From Synechococcus sp. HK01-R (GTDB lineage Bacteria; Cyanobacteriota; Cyanobacteriia; PCC-6307; Cyanobiaceae): DNA of 64,000 nucleotides. The notes below the pieces were generated by a model. That model had not been told where the DNA came from. It searched no databases and was given only the letters and a program-made list of their open reading frames with translations. Positions within the stretch are counted from its first letter, which is position 1. Each line of letters begins with the position of its first letter. The DNA is taken from positions 186,001 to 250,000 of the forward strand of contig NZ_CP059059.1 in NCBI RefSeq assembly GCF_014217855.1, read 5' to 3'. Positions 47,992 through 57,847 of this stretch are shown piece after piece. Both the position numbers and the translations under genes were made by a program.

Positions 47992-48921
47992 ATGAAGCAC
48001 TCCCGCCGGGCCACCGCCACTGGCCTGATGCTTCTCGCCTCGTTCGGCTTGCTGGCCTGTCAGAAGTCGCCGTCGTCTTCCCCTGACTCCTCAACAAACG
48101 GAGCGGGTGCGTCTGAGACTGTGTTCTCTACCGGCAAGCTACGGGCTGTGGTCATCGGCCAGCAGCTTCCTTTTGTCACCACCACCGAGACTGGTGATGA
48201 CGGCCTCTCCTTCGTTGTGCTGGAGGCGATCCGCGACCAACTCAAAACGGCCGCTGAGACCAAGGTCGACAACGTGAGCTTGGAAACGATGACGGCCAGC
48301 TCGGTGGACGAGGGCCTCAACAAGATTCGCAATGGTGAAGCCGATATCGCCTGCGGTGTGGGTTTCTCCTGGGAGCGCCAGAAGACTCTTAACTACACCC
48401 TCCCCTTCGCCACCAGCGGCATCCGCGTGCTGGCACCGGCCGGCATCGATGGCACACCCGACAGCCTCAAGGGTCAGACCATCGGCGTTGTGAAGGACAG
48501 CGTTGCGGCCTCGATCCTGGCCAACTCCGTGGATGACGCCTCCCTTCAGGCTTTCGACACTCCCTCAGAGGCTCTAGAAGCGCTGAAGAGCGACAAGGTG
48601 AGCGTGTTGGGTGGCGACACGCTCTGGCTACGCGCCAACCAGAAAACTACGGCCCCTGATAGCAATTTGGTTCCAGCCCTCCCCTATGGCCGAGCGAGCG
48701 TGGGCTGCGTGGTCACCGATGCCACCCCTCACCTCCTCAACGTGAGCAACCTTGCCATCGGCCGGCTTCTGCAGGCCTACATCAACAACGACACCGACGT
48801 GCGCAAGGAAATCAACCGCTGGGTGGGTCCTGGCAGCAGCATTGGTCTCAAAGACGAGCAGATCAGCACTTTCTTCAGGATCGTGCTGGCCACGGTCGCC
48901 GAGATCACCCCTAACAACTAA
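47992..48921 (+). CDS. grrP: GrrP: extracellular solute-binding-like lipoprotein of the Grr system
   Basis: This 309-residue protein has a lipoprotein signal (MLLASFGLLACQKS) and a periplasmic binding protein fold of the SBP_bac_3 type (LRAVVIGQQLPFV, FVVLEAIRDQL, GEADIACGVGFSWERQKTL). It is an orphan: no ABC permease or ATPase is nearby. The GrrP family is known to sit next to GrrA and GrrM, and here it starts the run grrP-grrA-grrM with a 41-base gap to grrA. Its ligand is unknown; handling the modified peptide is an inference. Confidence 0.85.
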   Translation: MKHSRRATATGLMLLASFGLLACQKSPSSSPDSSTNGAGASETVFSTGKLRAVVIGQQLPFVTTTETGDDGLSFVVLEAIRDQLKTAAETKVDNVSLETMTASSVDEGLNKIRNGEADIACGVGFSWERQKTLNYTLPFATSGIRVLAPAGIDGTPDSLKGQTIGVVKDSVAASILANSVDDASLQAFDTPSEALEALKSDKVSVLGGDTLWLRANQKTTAPDSNLVPALPYGRASVGCVVTDATPHLLNVSNLAIGRLLQAYINNDTDVRKEINRWVGPGSSIGLKDEQISTFFRIVLATVAEITPNN

Positions 48922-48962
48922 CGCCTTCCCACCGCCGACCCACCCCGATCGATCCAGGACCC

Positions 48963-49310
48963 ATGAAAAAAACCACCCTCCTCAGCCTCGTGACCCTGCT
49001 CAGCGCGGCGGGCGTCATGCAGCAAGCCAGCCATGCCAGCGTCCACGTCGACCCAGACCGGAGCCTTCAGCTCGAGCAACGGATCGAATGGATCCGACAG
49101 GCGGCCTGGCAGGCACTCGATGAAGCAGCTCCACAGCACCCGGACCTCGCCCGTGCCTGGGGCAACGGTGGTGGTCGTGCCTGGGGCAACGGCGGTCGTG
49201 CTTGGGGTAACGGAGGTGGTGGCGGCTGGGGGAACGGCGGACGTGGCTTTGCCAATGGCGGTGGCGGCGGTTTCGCCAATGGCTACCGCGGTGGTTTCGC
49301 GAACTGGTGA
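48963..49310 (+). CDS. grrA: GrrA: glycine-rich RiPP precursor peptide
   Basis: This 115-residue precursor has a hydrophobic signal-like N-terminus (about 1-27), a short helical leader (QLEQRIEWIRQAAWQALDEA) and a glycine-rich core from about 64. The core has WGN at 66, 74, 81 and 89, FAN at 96, 104 and 112, and ends in Trp115. Aromatic-x-Asn triplets are the sites where GrrM/OscB-type radical SAM enzymes form three-residue cyclophanes. The stop overlaps the grrM start (GTGA). The biological role of the product is unknown. Confidence 0.9.
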   Translation: MKKTTLLSLVTLLSAAGVMQQASHASVHVDPDRSLQLEQRIEWIRQAAWQALDEAAPQHPDLARAWGNGGGRAWGNGGRAWGNGGGGGWGNGGRGFANGGGGGFANGYRGGFANW

Positions 49311-50455
49311 ACAACGCAGAATTCGGCCCGATCGGGCTGTTGGTGATCCAGGCCACCTCTCTGTGCAACCTGGACTGCAGTTACTGCTACCTACCGGACC
49401 GGCAAAAACGGAAGATTTTTGACCTCGAGTTGCTGCCGACCCTGCTCGACCGGATTTATGAGAGTCCCTTCTGGGGCCCCCAGTTGTCCATCCTCTGGCA
49501 TGCGGGGGAGCCTCTCACCCTTCCCACCGGTTACTACGACGAGGCCACGGCGATCCTCCGGCGTCACACCGCTGATCTCCAAGCCCAGGGTGTGGTGATT
49601 GAGCAGCACGTTCAAACCAATGCCACGCTGATCAATGCCGACTGGTGTGATTGTTTTCGGCGTAATCAGATCGTGGTGGGCGTGAGTGTCGACGGGCCCG
49701 AAGACATTCACGACGCCCACCGTCGCTTCCGCAACCAGCGGGGATCTCATGCCCTGACGATGAAGGGAATTAAGACACTGCAAACGCATGAGATTCCCAT
49801 TCACGCCATCGCAGTGATCACCAGTGCTGCCATGGAGGATCCAGAACGGGTCTACCGGTTCTTCCGTGATCAGGGCATTCACCACATCGGCTTCAACGTA
49901 GAGGAGCAGGAGGGCGTGCATACCCAGTCATCCATGCAGGGGCAAAGTCGCGAAAAGCAATATCGATCCTTTCTGAGCCACTTCTGGGACTGCAATCGTC
50001 GCGATGGTTTCCCAATCCACTTGAGGGAATTCGATCAAGTTCTAGGGATGATCCAGGGGGAGCAACGCCTGCTTCAGAACGAGATGAATCGTCCCTACGC
50101 CATTCTCAGCGTTGACGCCCAAGGCAACTTCTCCACCTTCGATCCGGAACTGCTCTCCGTCGAAACTGAGCGCTACGGACTGTTCAATCTGGGCAACATC
50201 CGTGAGGTGTCATTGGAGGCTGCCGCCTCATCAAGCACCTTCCAGCGATTGCTTGCCGACATGCGCTCAGGCATGAGTCGCTGCCTGAAAACCTGTGACT
50301 ACTACGGCTTCTGCGGTGGCGGCAATGGAAGCAATAAGTATTGGGAACACGGCACTCTCGATGCCAGCGAAACTTGTTCCTGCCGCTTCTCCAGTCAGAT
50401 TCCCGTAAACGTGGTGCTGGAGCGGCTGGAGCTTGAGAGTGCCACCAGCCCCTGA
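49307..50455 (+). CDS. grrM: GrrM: cyclophane-forming radical SAM/SPASM peptide maturase
   Basis: This 382-residue enzyme has the radical SAM cluster C20-NLD-C24-SY-C27, the SAM-binding LWHAGEPLTLP, and a C-terminal SPASM region rich in cysteines (SRCLKTCDYYGFCGGGNGSN, then ETCSCRF). The family links the aromatic ring of W/F to the Asn beta carbon in W/F-x-N motifs. GTG 49307 overlaps the grrA stop by four bases, so substrate and enzyme are translated in sequence. Confidence 0.92.
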   Translation: MNNAEFGPIGLLVIQATSLCNLDCSYCYLPDRQKRKIFDLELLPTLLDRIYESPFWGPQLSILWHAGEPLTLPTGYYDEATAILRRHTADLQAQGVVIEQHVQTNATLINADWCDCFRRNQIVVGVSVDGPEDIHDAHRRFRNQRGSHALTMKGIKTLQTHEIPIHAIAVITSAAMEDPERVYRFFRDQGIHHIGFNVEEQEGVHTQSSMQGQSREKQYRSFLSHFWDCNRRDGFPIHLREFDQVLGMIQGEQRLLQNEMNRPYAILSVDAQGNFSTFDPELLSVETERYGLFNLGNIREVSLEAAASSSTFQRLLADMRSGMSRCLKTCDYYGFCGGGNGSNKYWEHGTLDASETCSCRFSSQIPVNVVLERLELESATSP

Positions 50456-50491
50456 CGCACTCGCTCCACTCCCCACAACCCAAGAGAGACC

Positions 50492-50998
50492 ATGCCGATC
50501 CAGACAGGACGGACCACTGCCATTCTCTGCTGCACCGCGATCTCCAGCGCGCTCTCGATGGCTCCCCAAGCCCATGCCGGATGTTCCTTCCTGATGCCGG
50601 TCGGGGGCAATGGCAACGGTCCTCAGCCCCACATCGTCAAGAAACAGGTCGAACGCCCCAAAGGCTTGGTAGGAAAGGCCGTCGGACGCACGAACTGGAA
50701 CACTGATTTCGTCGTCAACCGGCCTTACCGAAGCTTCAAGCTCTTCTTCACGGCAGATTCCACCGATGGCAATCCGGGTGCCTATCCAATCGAGGCCTAT
50801 CTGAAATTCACAGACGGAAGCAACCTTCGGGTGGTGCAGCAATCCATGAAGCCCCCCACGGGCACCGGTGCCCAGTTCGGTCCATTCGCAGTGCCGTCCG
50901 GCAAGGCCGTGAGTCAGGTGAATTTCAGAATCGGCGCTAACAATGATCCAGGAGCCACCGGCTTCAGCTACCGAATCTCTGTGCAGGGTTGCAACTGA
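50492..50998 (+). CDS. Secreted protein of unknown function next to the grr genes
   Basis: This 168-residue protein has a Sec signal peptide (about 1-29, cleavage near AHA-G) and a mature part that looks beta-rich (YRSFKLFFTADST, IEAYLKFTDGSNLRVVQ, VSQVNFRIGANND) with one cysteine after the cleavage site and one at the end (QGCN). It starts 36 bases after grrM on the same strand. I recognise no family. Co-transcription with grr is likely, a functional link is unproven. Confidence 0.75.
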   Translation: MPIQTGRTTAILCCTAISSALSMAPQAHAGCSFLMPVGGNGNGPQPHIVKKQVERPKGLVGKAVGRTNWNTDFVVNRPYRSFKLFFTADSTDGNPGAYPIEAYLKFTDGSNLRVVQQSMKPPTGTGAQFGPFAVPSGKAVSQVNFRIGANNDPGATGFSYRISVQGCN

Positions 50999-51139
50999 AC
51001 GCTGCCTCTCGGCTGCACTTCGGCTCTGTGAACCACCATCGCCTACATTTGACACAGGCCTGGTGAGTACCTCTCTCCGGGAGGGTGATCACAGCATCAA
51101 CCATCGGGCCTGAGCCCGAGTCACCCTCTCGCCGAGCCC

Positions 51140-51607
51140 TTGCCCCATCCACTCCTGCCGGACATCACTGCCGTTGCTGCAAGCACAGCTGCAGCACACG
51201 GTTTTGAGCTAGCAGACATTCAGATCCTCACCCACCTGCAACCCATGACGGTGCAGGTACAGATTCGTCGCGGAGATGGTTCTGACGTCTCACTGGATGA
51301 CTGCGCAGGCTTCAGTGGACCCATGGGAGAAGCACTTGAGTCGCAGGCTCTGCTCACCGAGGCGTATGTTCTGGAGATCAGCAGCCCTGGCATCGGGGAT
51401 CAGCTCCAGAGCGATCGGGACTTCCAGACGTTCCGCAGCTACCCGGTTGAAGTCCTCTATCGCGATGACGAAGGCAGGGAGCAACGGCAACAAGGCTCCT
51501 TGCTCGAACGCAACGACGACCACGTGCAGGTGAATGTGCGGGGACGCATCAAACGGATTTCCAGACCCTCTGTGATCTCCGTTCAACTCATCAGCCCCAC
51601 CGGCTGA
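51140..51607 (+). CDS. rimP: Ribosome maturation factor RimP
   Basis: RimP assists 30S maturation. The 155-residue protein has GFELADIQILTH, VSLDDCAGFSGPMGEAL and the diagnostic VLEISSPGIGDQL, then a C-terminal SH3-like domain. The start is TTG 51140. The order rimP-nusA-ylxR-infB is the classic translation-factor operon. The 141 bases upstream contain a TTGACA (51049-51054) without an obvious -10. Confidence 0.95.
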   Translation: MPHPLLPDITAVAASTAAAHGFELADIQILTHLQPMTVQVQIRRGDGSDVSLDDCAGFSGPMGEALESQALLTEAYVLEISSPGIGDQLQSDRDFQTFRSYPVEVLYRDDEGREQRQQGSLLERNDDHVQVNVRGRIKRISRPSVISVQLISPTG

Positions 51608-51657
51608 ATCCCCTCCACCCCACTCGCTCGCTCTTTTTTTCTTCTCGAAATCCCCCG

Positions 51658-53049
51658 ATGGCTCTCGTCCTTCTCCCTGGCCTTACCAACCTGATCGATG
51701 ACATCAGCGAGGAGAAAAAACTCCCCCCTCAGGTGGTGGAAGCGGCCCTGCGTGAAGCTTTGCTGAAAGGCTACGAGCGCTATCGACGCACCCTCTACCT
51801 GGGCATCAGTGAAGACCCCTTCGATGAGGAGTACTTCAGCAACTTCGATGTTGCCCTCGACCTTGAGGAGGAGGGCTACCGGGTGCTAGCCAGCAAGATC
51901 ATTGTCGAAGAGGTGGAAAGCGAAGACCACCAGATCGCCCTTGCCGAAGTGATGCAGGTGGCCGACGACGCCCAGGTGGGCGACACCGTTGTCCTCGATG
52001 TCACCCCTGAGAAGGAAGACTTCGGTCGCATGGCGGCAGCCACCACAAAGCAGGTTCTTGCCCAGAAACTCCGAGATCAGCAACGGCGCATGATCCAGGA
52101 GGAATTCGCTGATCTGGAGGATCCCGTCCTCACCGCCCGAGTGATTCGCTTCGAGCGTCAGTCGGTGATCATGGCCGTGAGCTCGGGCCTAGGCCGACCG
52201 GAGGTTGAAGCTGAGTTACCCCGCAGGGACCAGCTGCCCAACGACAACTATCGAGCCAATGCCACCTTCAAGGTCTTCCTGAAGGAAGTCAGTGAAGTAC
52301 CCCGTCGTGGTCCCCAGTTGTTCGTGAGCCGCGCCAACGCCGGACTCGTCGTTTACCTCTTTGAGAACGAGGTTCCTGAGATCCAGGAGGGATCGGTGCG
52401 GATCGTGGCGGTGGCCAGAGAAGCCAACCCCCCATCCCGTTCCGTTGGCCCGCGCACGAAGGTCGCCGTTGACAGCATCGAAAGGGAAGTGGATCCCGTC
52501 GGCGCCTGCATCGGTGCCCGAGGCTCCAGGATTCAGCAGGTGGTCAACGAACTGCGCGGCGAAAAGATCGATGTGATCCGCTGGTCAGCTGACCCCAGCC
52601 AGTACATCGCCAATTCCCTCAGCCCTGCTCGGGTTGAAGTGGTGCGACTGGTGGATCCTGAAGGACAGCATGCGCACGTGTTGGTTCCCCCGGATCAGCT
52701 GAGTCTTGCCATCGGGCGCGAAGGCCAGAACGTCCGTCTGGCGGCGCGTCTGACGGGTTGGAAGATCGACATCAAGAACTCCACCGAATACGACCAGGCG
52801 GCAGAGGATGCGGTTGTGTCTGAACTGATCTCCCAACGGGAAGAAGAGGAAGCCCTCCAGCGCGAAGCCGAAGAGCGCCTCGCCGCTGAACAGGCAGCCC
52901 GAGCTGCCGAGGATGCACGCCTGCGCGAGCTGTATCCCCTGCCTGAGGATGATGAGGACAACGACCCCGATGCCTCCTATGAAGAGGTTGCCCAAGTCGA
53001 TGGCGTCGACGACGCCCAGGCCGTGAGCGAAGAGGACGGAGCCCGGTGA
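51658..53049 (+). CDS. nusA: Transcription termination/antitermination factor NusA
   Basis: The 463-residue protein has the NusA N-terminal domain, an S1 domain (about 135-200), KH1 (GACIGARGSRIQQVVNELRG) and KH2 (SLAIGREGQNVRLAARLTGW), then an acidic, alanine-rich tail in place of the enterobacterial repeats, as expected for cyanobacteria. It ends in a GTGA overlap with ylxR. Confidence 0.97.
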   Translation: MALVLLPGLTNLIDDISEEKKLPPQVVEAALREALLKGYERYRRTLYLGISEDPFDEEYFSNFDVALDLEEEGYRVLASKIIVEEVESEDHQIALAEVMQVADDAQVGDTVVLDVTPEKEDFGRMAAATTKQVLAQKLRDQQRRMIQEEFADLEDPVLTARVIRFERQSVIMAVSSGLGRPEVEAELPRRDQLPNDNYRANATFKVFLKEVSEVPRRGPQLFVSRANAGLVVYLFENEVPEIQEGSVRIVAVAREANPPSRSVGPRTKVAVDSIEREVDPVGACIGARGSRIQQVVNELRGEKIDVIRWSADPSQYIANSLSPARVEVVRLVDPEGQHAHVLVPPDQLSLAIGREGQNVRLAARLTGWKIDIKNSTEYDQAAEDAVVSELISQREEEEALQREAEERLAAEQAARAAEDARLRELYPLPEDDEDNDPDASYEEVAQVDGVDDAQAVSEEDGAR

Positions 53050-53327
53050 ACATCGATCGCCCCATCCTGCGACGGTGTGTCGCCTGTCGCCAGTTGCTCG
53101 ATCGTCGCCAGCTCTGGCGCGTGGTACGCGACCATCAGGATGGGGTTCTCTTGGACGCAGGGATGGGCCGATCCGCCTACCTCTGCCCCCAGGAGGCCTG
53201 TTTGGAAGAGGCACGCCGCCGCAAACGACTGCAAAAAGCCCTGCGTTGCCAGGTGCCCGACAGCGTTGTGGAGGTGCTGCAGGAGCGGCTCACCCTTCAA
53301 CGGGATACGGCCGCTGAGGCAAGATGA
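53046..53327 (+). CDS. ylxR: YlxR (DUF448) nucleic-acid-binding protein
   Basis: This 93-residue protein matches the YlxR family: RRCVACRQLLDRRQLWRVVR, GMGRSAYLCPQEACLEEA and a basic helix. YlxR has been linked to RNA binding and RNase P regulation in other bacteria. GTG 53046 is coupled to the nusA stop by a four-base overlap, and it sits between nusA and infB as usual. Confidence 0.92.
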   Translation: MNIDRPILRRCVACRQLLDRRQLWRVVRDHQDGVLLDAGMGRSAYLCPQEACLEEARRRKRLQKALRCQVPDSVVEVLQERLTLQRDTAAEAR

Positions 53328-53394
53328 CCATTGGCCCCACCTGGGTGGAGCCCCGGGGCACACCGTGCCCTGACCGACCGGAGACCTGACCTGA

Positions 53395-56300
53395 ATGACC
53401 AGCAGCGGCAAAGTCAGAATTTATGAGCTGTCCAAGGACTTGGGCCTGGACAACAAGGACGTGCTGGATGCTGCTGAAAAGCTTTCCATTGCGGCGAAGA
53501 GCCACAGCAGCTCGATCAGTGATGGCGAGGCAGCAAAGATCCGCTCATTGCTGAAGCAGGGCAGCAAGCCTGCACCGGCAGCACCTGCGAAACCGGCTCC
53601 AGGCAAGGCGATCCTTTCCGTGCGGAAAGCGGACAGCCCCAGCGCCAAGCCTGCGCAGCCGGCTGGAGATGCGGCAAGCCCAAGCCGCCCGGCCGCTCCG
53701 CGCCAACCAGCCCCCCCGGCGAAGCCAGTGGTGCAGCAGAAGCCCGTGGTGGTGAAGCCAGGGGTGCAGAAACCCACGAGTCCGAAGCAGCCTGTGGCCC
53801 GGGAGCCCCAGGCCAAGCCAGCTGCTGCGCCAACACCCCGTCCTCAGGTGGTGAAACCTGCGGTGAGCGCACCTCCGGCACGCCCCAGTGCCCCTGCGAG
53901 CAAGCCAGTTTCGAACACAGGGCCGGCGACACCAAGTCCTCGCCCTGCGGTTCCTTCCCCCAGACCCGTCCAAAACCAAAGTGGTGCTCCCAGTGCTGGG
54001 CGGCCTGCCGCACCCGCACCGGTGAAGCGCACCACGGCGCCGCCCCAGCGTCCGGTGGCCAAACCGGAATTGGTGGGCCGCCCCCAGCCGGCCCGCGGAG
54101 CCAATCCTCCAGGCAATGCCCAGGGAAATCCCCCCATGCGTCCGCCGGCGCAGCGTCCTGGCGTCAGTCCCCGACCTGTCGCCGCCGGCAGCCAAAACCA
54201 ACGACCGGCAACGCCCGCTCGCCCCGGCGCCCCCCAGCGACCGACTCCTGCCAGAGCAGGTGGACCTGGTGCTGGACGTCCTGGGCCATCCCGTACCGGC
54301 CAGCCCCGTTCTGGCGGTGGTCTCGAGCTGGTCGGCAAGCCGATCCGACGCGATGGAGCGGGCCCAGGCGGACGCGATGGCGGCGGACGCCCGTCGGCAC
54401 CGATTCGCCCCGGAGCTCCTGGCGGCATGCGCAAGCCAGTGGCCCCTGGCGAGCTCATGCAACTTCAGAAGCCATCTGGGCGTCCTGGGGCACCCCCGCC
54501 GCGTCGACCCGACGGCACGCCGGTTGCACCGCGTGGAGGAACGGACGGTGACAGCAAAGCCACTCCTCCCGTGGCTCGGCCCACCGCTCAGCCACCTGCA
54601 GCGCCTCGACGTCCTGGTTACAGACCAGCCCCGGGTGCTGGAGGTCAGCGCCGACCCGGTCGCCCCGACTGGGATGACAGCGCCAAGCTGGAAGCTCTGC
54701 GCAGCCGCTCTCCTCAGAAGCAGCGCCAGAAGGTTCACATCATTGGTGAAAACGATGATGCGCTGACGGCGGAAACCGGTGGTTACGCCGGTGAACAGCA
54801 GGCCATGGTCCTTTCGGCCAGCCTGGCCCGTCCGGCCAAACCCAAAGCGCAGCAGAAAGCCGCAGCCAAGCCGGTGGCGGCCATGCGGAAACGCAAAAAG
54901 GAAACCACCCGCCAGCGCCAACGGCGCCGGGCGATGGAACTGCGTGCAGCGCGAGAAGCCAAGCAAGTACGCCCGGAGATGCTGATCGTTCCGGAGGACA
55001 ACCTCACGGTGCAGGAACTGGCCGACATGCTCAGTGTCGAGAGTTCCGAGATCATCAAATCCCTGTTCTTCAAGGGGATCATCGCCACGGTCACACAAAC
55101 CCTCGATATGCCCACGATCGAGACGGTGGCCGAAGAGTTCGGTGTGCCGGTTCTCCAAGACGACGTGGAGGAGGCCGCCAAGAAGACGGTCGAGATGATC
55201 GAGGAGGAGGATCTCGCCCACCTGATTCGCCGCCCTCCCGTGGTCACCGTCATGGGTCACGTGGACCACGGCAAAACAAGCCTGCTCGACGCCATACGCA
55301 AAGCGAGGGTGGCCGCAGGCGAAGCCGGAGGCATCACCCAGCACATCGGTGCTTACCAGGTGGAGATCGAACACAGCGGAGAGCCCCGCAAGATCACCTT
55401 CCTCGACACGCCTGGCCACGAGGCATTCACCGCCATGCGGGCCCGAGGCACGAAGGTGACTGACGTTGCTGTCCTGGTGGTTGCTGCCGATGACGGCGTC
55501 CGCCCCCAGACCCTGGAAGCGATCAGCCATGCACGGGCCGCTGAGGTCCCGATCGTGGTGGCGATCAACAAGATCGACAAAGAAGGAGCTTCTCCCGACC
55601 GGGTGAAGCAGGAACTCTCGGAACAGAACCTGCTAGCCGAGGAATGGGGCGGTGATGTGGTGATGGTGCCCGTGAGCGCGATCAAGGGCGAGAACATCGA
55701 CAAGCTGCTCGAGATGATCCTCCTGGTCACCGAAGTGGAAGACCTGCAGGCCAACCCCGATCGCCTGGCCAAGGGCACCGTGATCGAGGCGCACTTGGAC
55801 AAAGCCAAGGGTCCTGTGGCCACACTGCTGATTCAGAACGGCACCCTGCGTACGGGTGATGTGGTCGCTGCTGGGCCTGTGTTGGGTAAGGTGCGCGCCA
55901 TGGTCGATGACGCCGGGCATCGCCTCAAGGAAGCAGGGCCCTCCTGTGCGGTCGAGGCCCTGGGCTTCAGCGAAGTGCCGACAGCTGGTGATGAGTTCGA
56001 GGTTTATCCCGACGAAAAATCCGCCCGCGCCGTTGTGGGCGATCGCGCCTCCGATGCCCGCGCCACACGGCTGGCCCAGCAGATGGCGTCCCGTCGTGTG
56101 TCGCTTGCCGCAATGTCCGGACAAGCCAGTGAGGGCGAGCTCAAGGAGCTCAACCTCATCCTCAAAGCCGACGTTCAGGGCAGCGTGGAAGCGATCCTCG
56201 GGTCGCTCGAACAGCTACCGAAGGACGAAGTCCAGGTGCGAGTGCTGCTGTCAGCTCCCGGTGAGATCACCGAAACCGACGTGGATCTCGCTGCCGCATC

Positions 56301-56757
56301 GGGCGCGGTCATCGTGGGCTTCAACACCTCCATGGCCTCCGGTGCCAAGCGCGCTGCCGATGCCACTGGTGTTGACGTCAGGGACTATGACGTCATCTAC
56401 AAGCTGCTGGAGGACATCCAGATGGCGATGGAGGGCCTGCTCGAACCAGAAATGGTCGAGGAGCCTCTGGGCGAAGCGGAAGTGCGTGCCGTCTTCACGA
56501 TTGGCAAGAGCGCCGTGGCCGGTTGCTACATCACCACGGGCAAGCTCCAACGCAACTGCAAGGTTCGTGTCCATCGCGGCAAGGAAATTGTCTTTGCGGG
56601 CGATCTCGACTCTTTGCGTCGCAACAAAGACGATGTCAAAGAAGTCGCCACGGGCTTCGAATGCGGCATCGGCTGTGATCGCTTTGCGAATTGGGAGGAG
56701 GGCGACCGTATTGAAGGCTTCAAGATGGTTACCCAGCGCCGAAAACTCAGCACCTGA
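53395..56757 (+). CDS. infB: Translation initiation factor IF-2
   Basis: The 1120-residue IF-2 has a short N-terminal helical domain, a Pro/Ala/Gly/Arg-rich disordered region (about 55-420) and then the conserved G domain: G1 GHVDHGKT at about 621, G3 DTPGHE and G4 NKID. C-terminal domains end in [18 protein letters not shown]. The long proline-rich region is typical of cyanobacterial IF-2. ATG 53395 is used, 67 bases after ylxR. Confidence 0.97.
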   Translation: MTSSGKVRIYELSKDLGLDNKDVLDAAEKLSIAAKSHSSSISDGEAAKIRSLLKQGSKPAPAAPAKPAPGKAILSVRKADSPSAKPAQPAGDAASPSRPAAPRQPAPPAKPVVQQKPVVVKPGVQKPTSPKQPVAREPQAKPAAAPTPRPQVVKPAVSAPPARPSAPASKPVSNTGPATPSPRPAVPSPRPVQNQSGAPSAGRPAAPAPVKRTTAPPQRPVAKPELVGRPQPARGANPPGNAQGNPPMRPPAQRPGVSPRPVAAGSQNQRPATPARPGAPQRPTPARAGGPGAGRPGPSRTGQPRSGGGLELVGKPIRRDGAGPGGRDGGGRPSAPIRPGAPGGMRKPVAPGELMQLQKPSGRPGAPPPRRPDGTPVAPRGGTDGDSKATPPVARPTAQPPAAPRRPGYRPAPGAGGQRRPGRPDWDDSAKLEALRSRSPQKQRQKVHIIGENDDALTAETGGYAGEQQAMVLSASLARPAKPKAQQKAAAKPVAAMRKRKKETTRQRQRRRAMELRAAREAKQVRPEMLIVPEDNLTVQELADMLSVESSEIIKSLFFKGIIATVTQTLDMPTIETVAEEFGVPVLQDDVEEAAKKTVEMIEEEDLAHLIRRPPVVTVMGHVDHGKTSLLDAIRKARVAAGEAGGITQHIGAYQVEIEHSGEPRKITFLDTPGHEAFTAMRARGTKVTDVAVLVVAADDGVRPQTLEAISHARAAEVPIVVAINKIDKEGASPDRVKQELSEQNLLAEEWGGDVVMVPVSAIKGENIDKLLEMILLVTEVEDLQANPDRLAKGTVIEAHLDKAKGPVATLLIQNGTLRTGDVVAAGPVLGKVRAMVDDAGHRLKEAGPSCAVEALGFSEVPTAGDEFEVYPDEKSARAVVGDRASDARATRLAQQMASRRVSLAAMSGQASEGELKELNLILKADVQGSVEAILGSLEQLPKDEVQVRVLLSAPGEITETDVDLAAASGAVIVGFNTSMASGAKRAADATGVDVRDYDVIYKLLEDIQMAMEGLLEPEMVEEPLGEAEVRAVFTIGKSAVAGCYITTGKLQRNCKVRVHRGKEIVFAGDLDSLRRNKDDVKEVATGFECGIGCDRFANWEEGDRIEGFKMVTQRRKLST

Positions 56758-56780
56758 TCACCACCCCGCCACTGCCGACC

Positions 56781-57596
56781 GTGAGTTCCCGCAGCGAGCC
56801 ACTGCTCTGGCTTCAGCTCCTTGCCATCGGGGCCATCCCCTTGGAGCTGATCCTTTTGCAGCTGGTGCTCGCCGGATCGGATCTGGGTCCTGTGCCTGTG
56901 CTGGAACGGCTCTTGACTTGGGCACTTGGGGCCTTGGCCCCTGCGGTTCTGCTGTGGCGCCAGCCAGCTGACTGGGGATCCCTGCTGTTGGTCCGCATCA
57001 GGCCAGACTCCCGCAGCCGCGTTCAGCGTCAACTCAGCAACCTGCAAAGCAGCCCTCTGATCCGTGTACTGGCTGCCAGTGGAGTCCTGGTGCTTCTCTT
57101 CCTGTTCTGGTGGATTGACAGCTCGGCCGTGCTGGTTCGAGACCTCTCCCCCCTGGCAGGCAGCAGCCGTCTGACCTGTCTATTAGTCGCCATCCCAATC
57201 CTGGCGATGCTGCTCTGGCAGTGGCAGCAATTGATCCAAGCAATCTGGCTTCTGACCTGCGATCCCAATGCACTGGATGCGGTCAGCCCTATGGATGACA
57301 ACGAATTTCAGCCCCGCAGGCTCTCCTTCGGCCTGGGTCTACTGCGCTTGGAGAACCTCCACTGGGACGTGCAGAACGCCGCCACTGCGGCGGCAAATGC
57401 TTCAGGCGCCGCGGTCTCGATCGAACCAGAGCAGGCTGCCGAAGAGGACAACAGCTCCAATCTGAATTCCGAGGTCACTGAGAACAACCTCCCCACCGGC
57501 ACTGCCCCGGAAGCCCATGACGAAAAGTCCGAGCCCACCGGAAGCGAAGAAAGCAAGCCAGAGGAGTCGCCGAAGACCCCGCCAGGGAGTGCGTGA
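56781..57596 (+). CDS. Low-complexity-tail membrane protein
   Basis: This 271-residue protein has four hydrophobic segments in the first 165 residues (for example VLAASGVLVLLFLFWWI and LLVAIPILAMLLW) and an acidic, Ser/Pro/Glu-rich tail from about 205. It resembles the cyanobacterial low-complexity-tail membrane protein family found after infB. The function is unknown. It starts at GTG 56781, 23 bases after infB, so it is probably the last gene of that operon. Confidence 0.8.
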   Translation: MSSRSEPLLWLQLLAIGAIPLELILLQLVLAGSDLGPVPVLERLLTWALGALAPAVLLWRQPADWGSLLLVRIRPDSRSRVQRQLSNLQSSPLIRVLAASGVLVLLFLFWWIDSSAVLVRDLSPLAGSSRLTCLLVAIPILAMLLWQWQQLIQAIWLLTCDPNALDAVSPMDDNEFQPRRLSFGLGLLRLENLHWDVQNAATAAANASGAAVSIEPEQAAEEDNSSNLNSEVTENNLPTGTAPEAHDEKSEPTGSEESKPEESPKTPPGSA

Positions 57597-57699
57597 TTCC
57601 CTGAGAAGTCGCTCCTTGAGGTCAGGGTCGAGGGATTTCCTGGAGTTCTGACCCAACCGTCAAAAGCGCTGCAGCTTCAAATGTTAAGTTCCTGTTGTC

Positions 57700-57772
57700 G
57701 CCGATGTAGCTCAGCCGGTAGAGCAACGCTTTCGTAAAGCGTGGGTCGCCTGTTCAAGTCAGGTCATCGGCT
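57700..57772 (+). tRNA. tRNA-Thr (anticodon CGT)
   Basis: A 73-base cloverleaf: the acceptor GCCGATG pairs with CATCGGC, then discriminator T. The anticodon stem ACGCT/AGCGT holds loop TTCGTAA, with anticodon CGT at 57733-57735, which reads threonine ACG. The T arm has TTCAAGT in its loop. CCA is not encoded. Confidence 0.95.
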
Positions 57773-57847
57773 TCACCCCAATGGCGCCGGATGCGTCGTC
57801 CAAGCTCTCGGGCAAGACCAGACTGATGACGCTGGTACCGGAGTGTC

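Noticed and set aside
49067..49279. Pro-rich antisense frame across grrA
   Set aside because: Simple complement of the glycine-rich repeats.
49138..49310. GGT/GGC-rich repeats in grrA as a tandem DNA repeat or CRISPR-like array
   Set aside because: The periodicity follows the WGN/FAN peptide motifs in frame; unit lengths vary and there are no spacers.
51049..51077. TTGACA upstream of rimP as a promoter
   Set aside because: No acceptable -10 hexamer at 16-18 bases.
53545..55530. 661-codon frame antisense to infB
   Set aside because: Mirrors the Pro/Ala-rich region of IF-2 as low-complexity Arg/Gly/Ser; no start signal or domain.
57402..57656. 84-codon antisense frame over the end of the low-complexity-tail gene
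   Set aside because: Antisense to an acidic tail; no start signal and no family.
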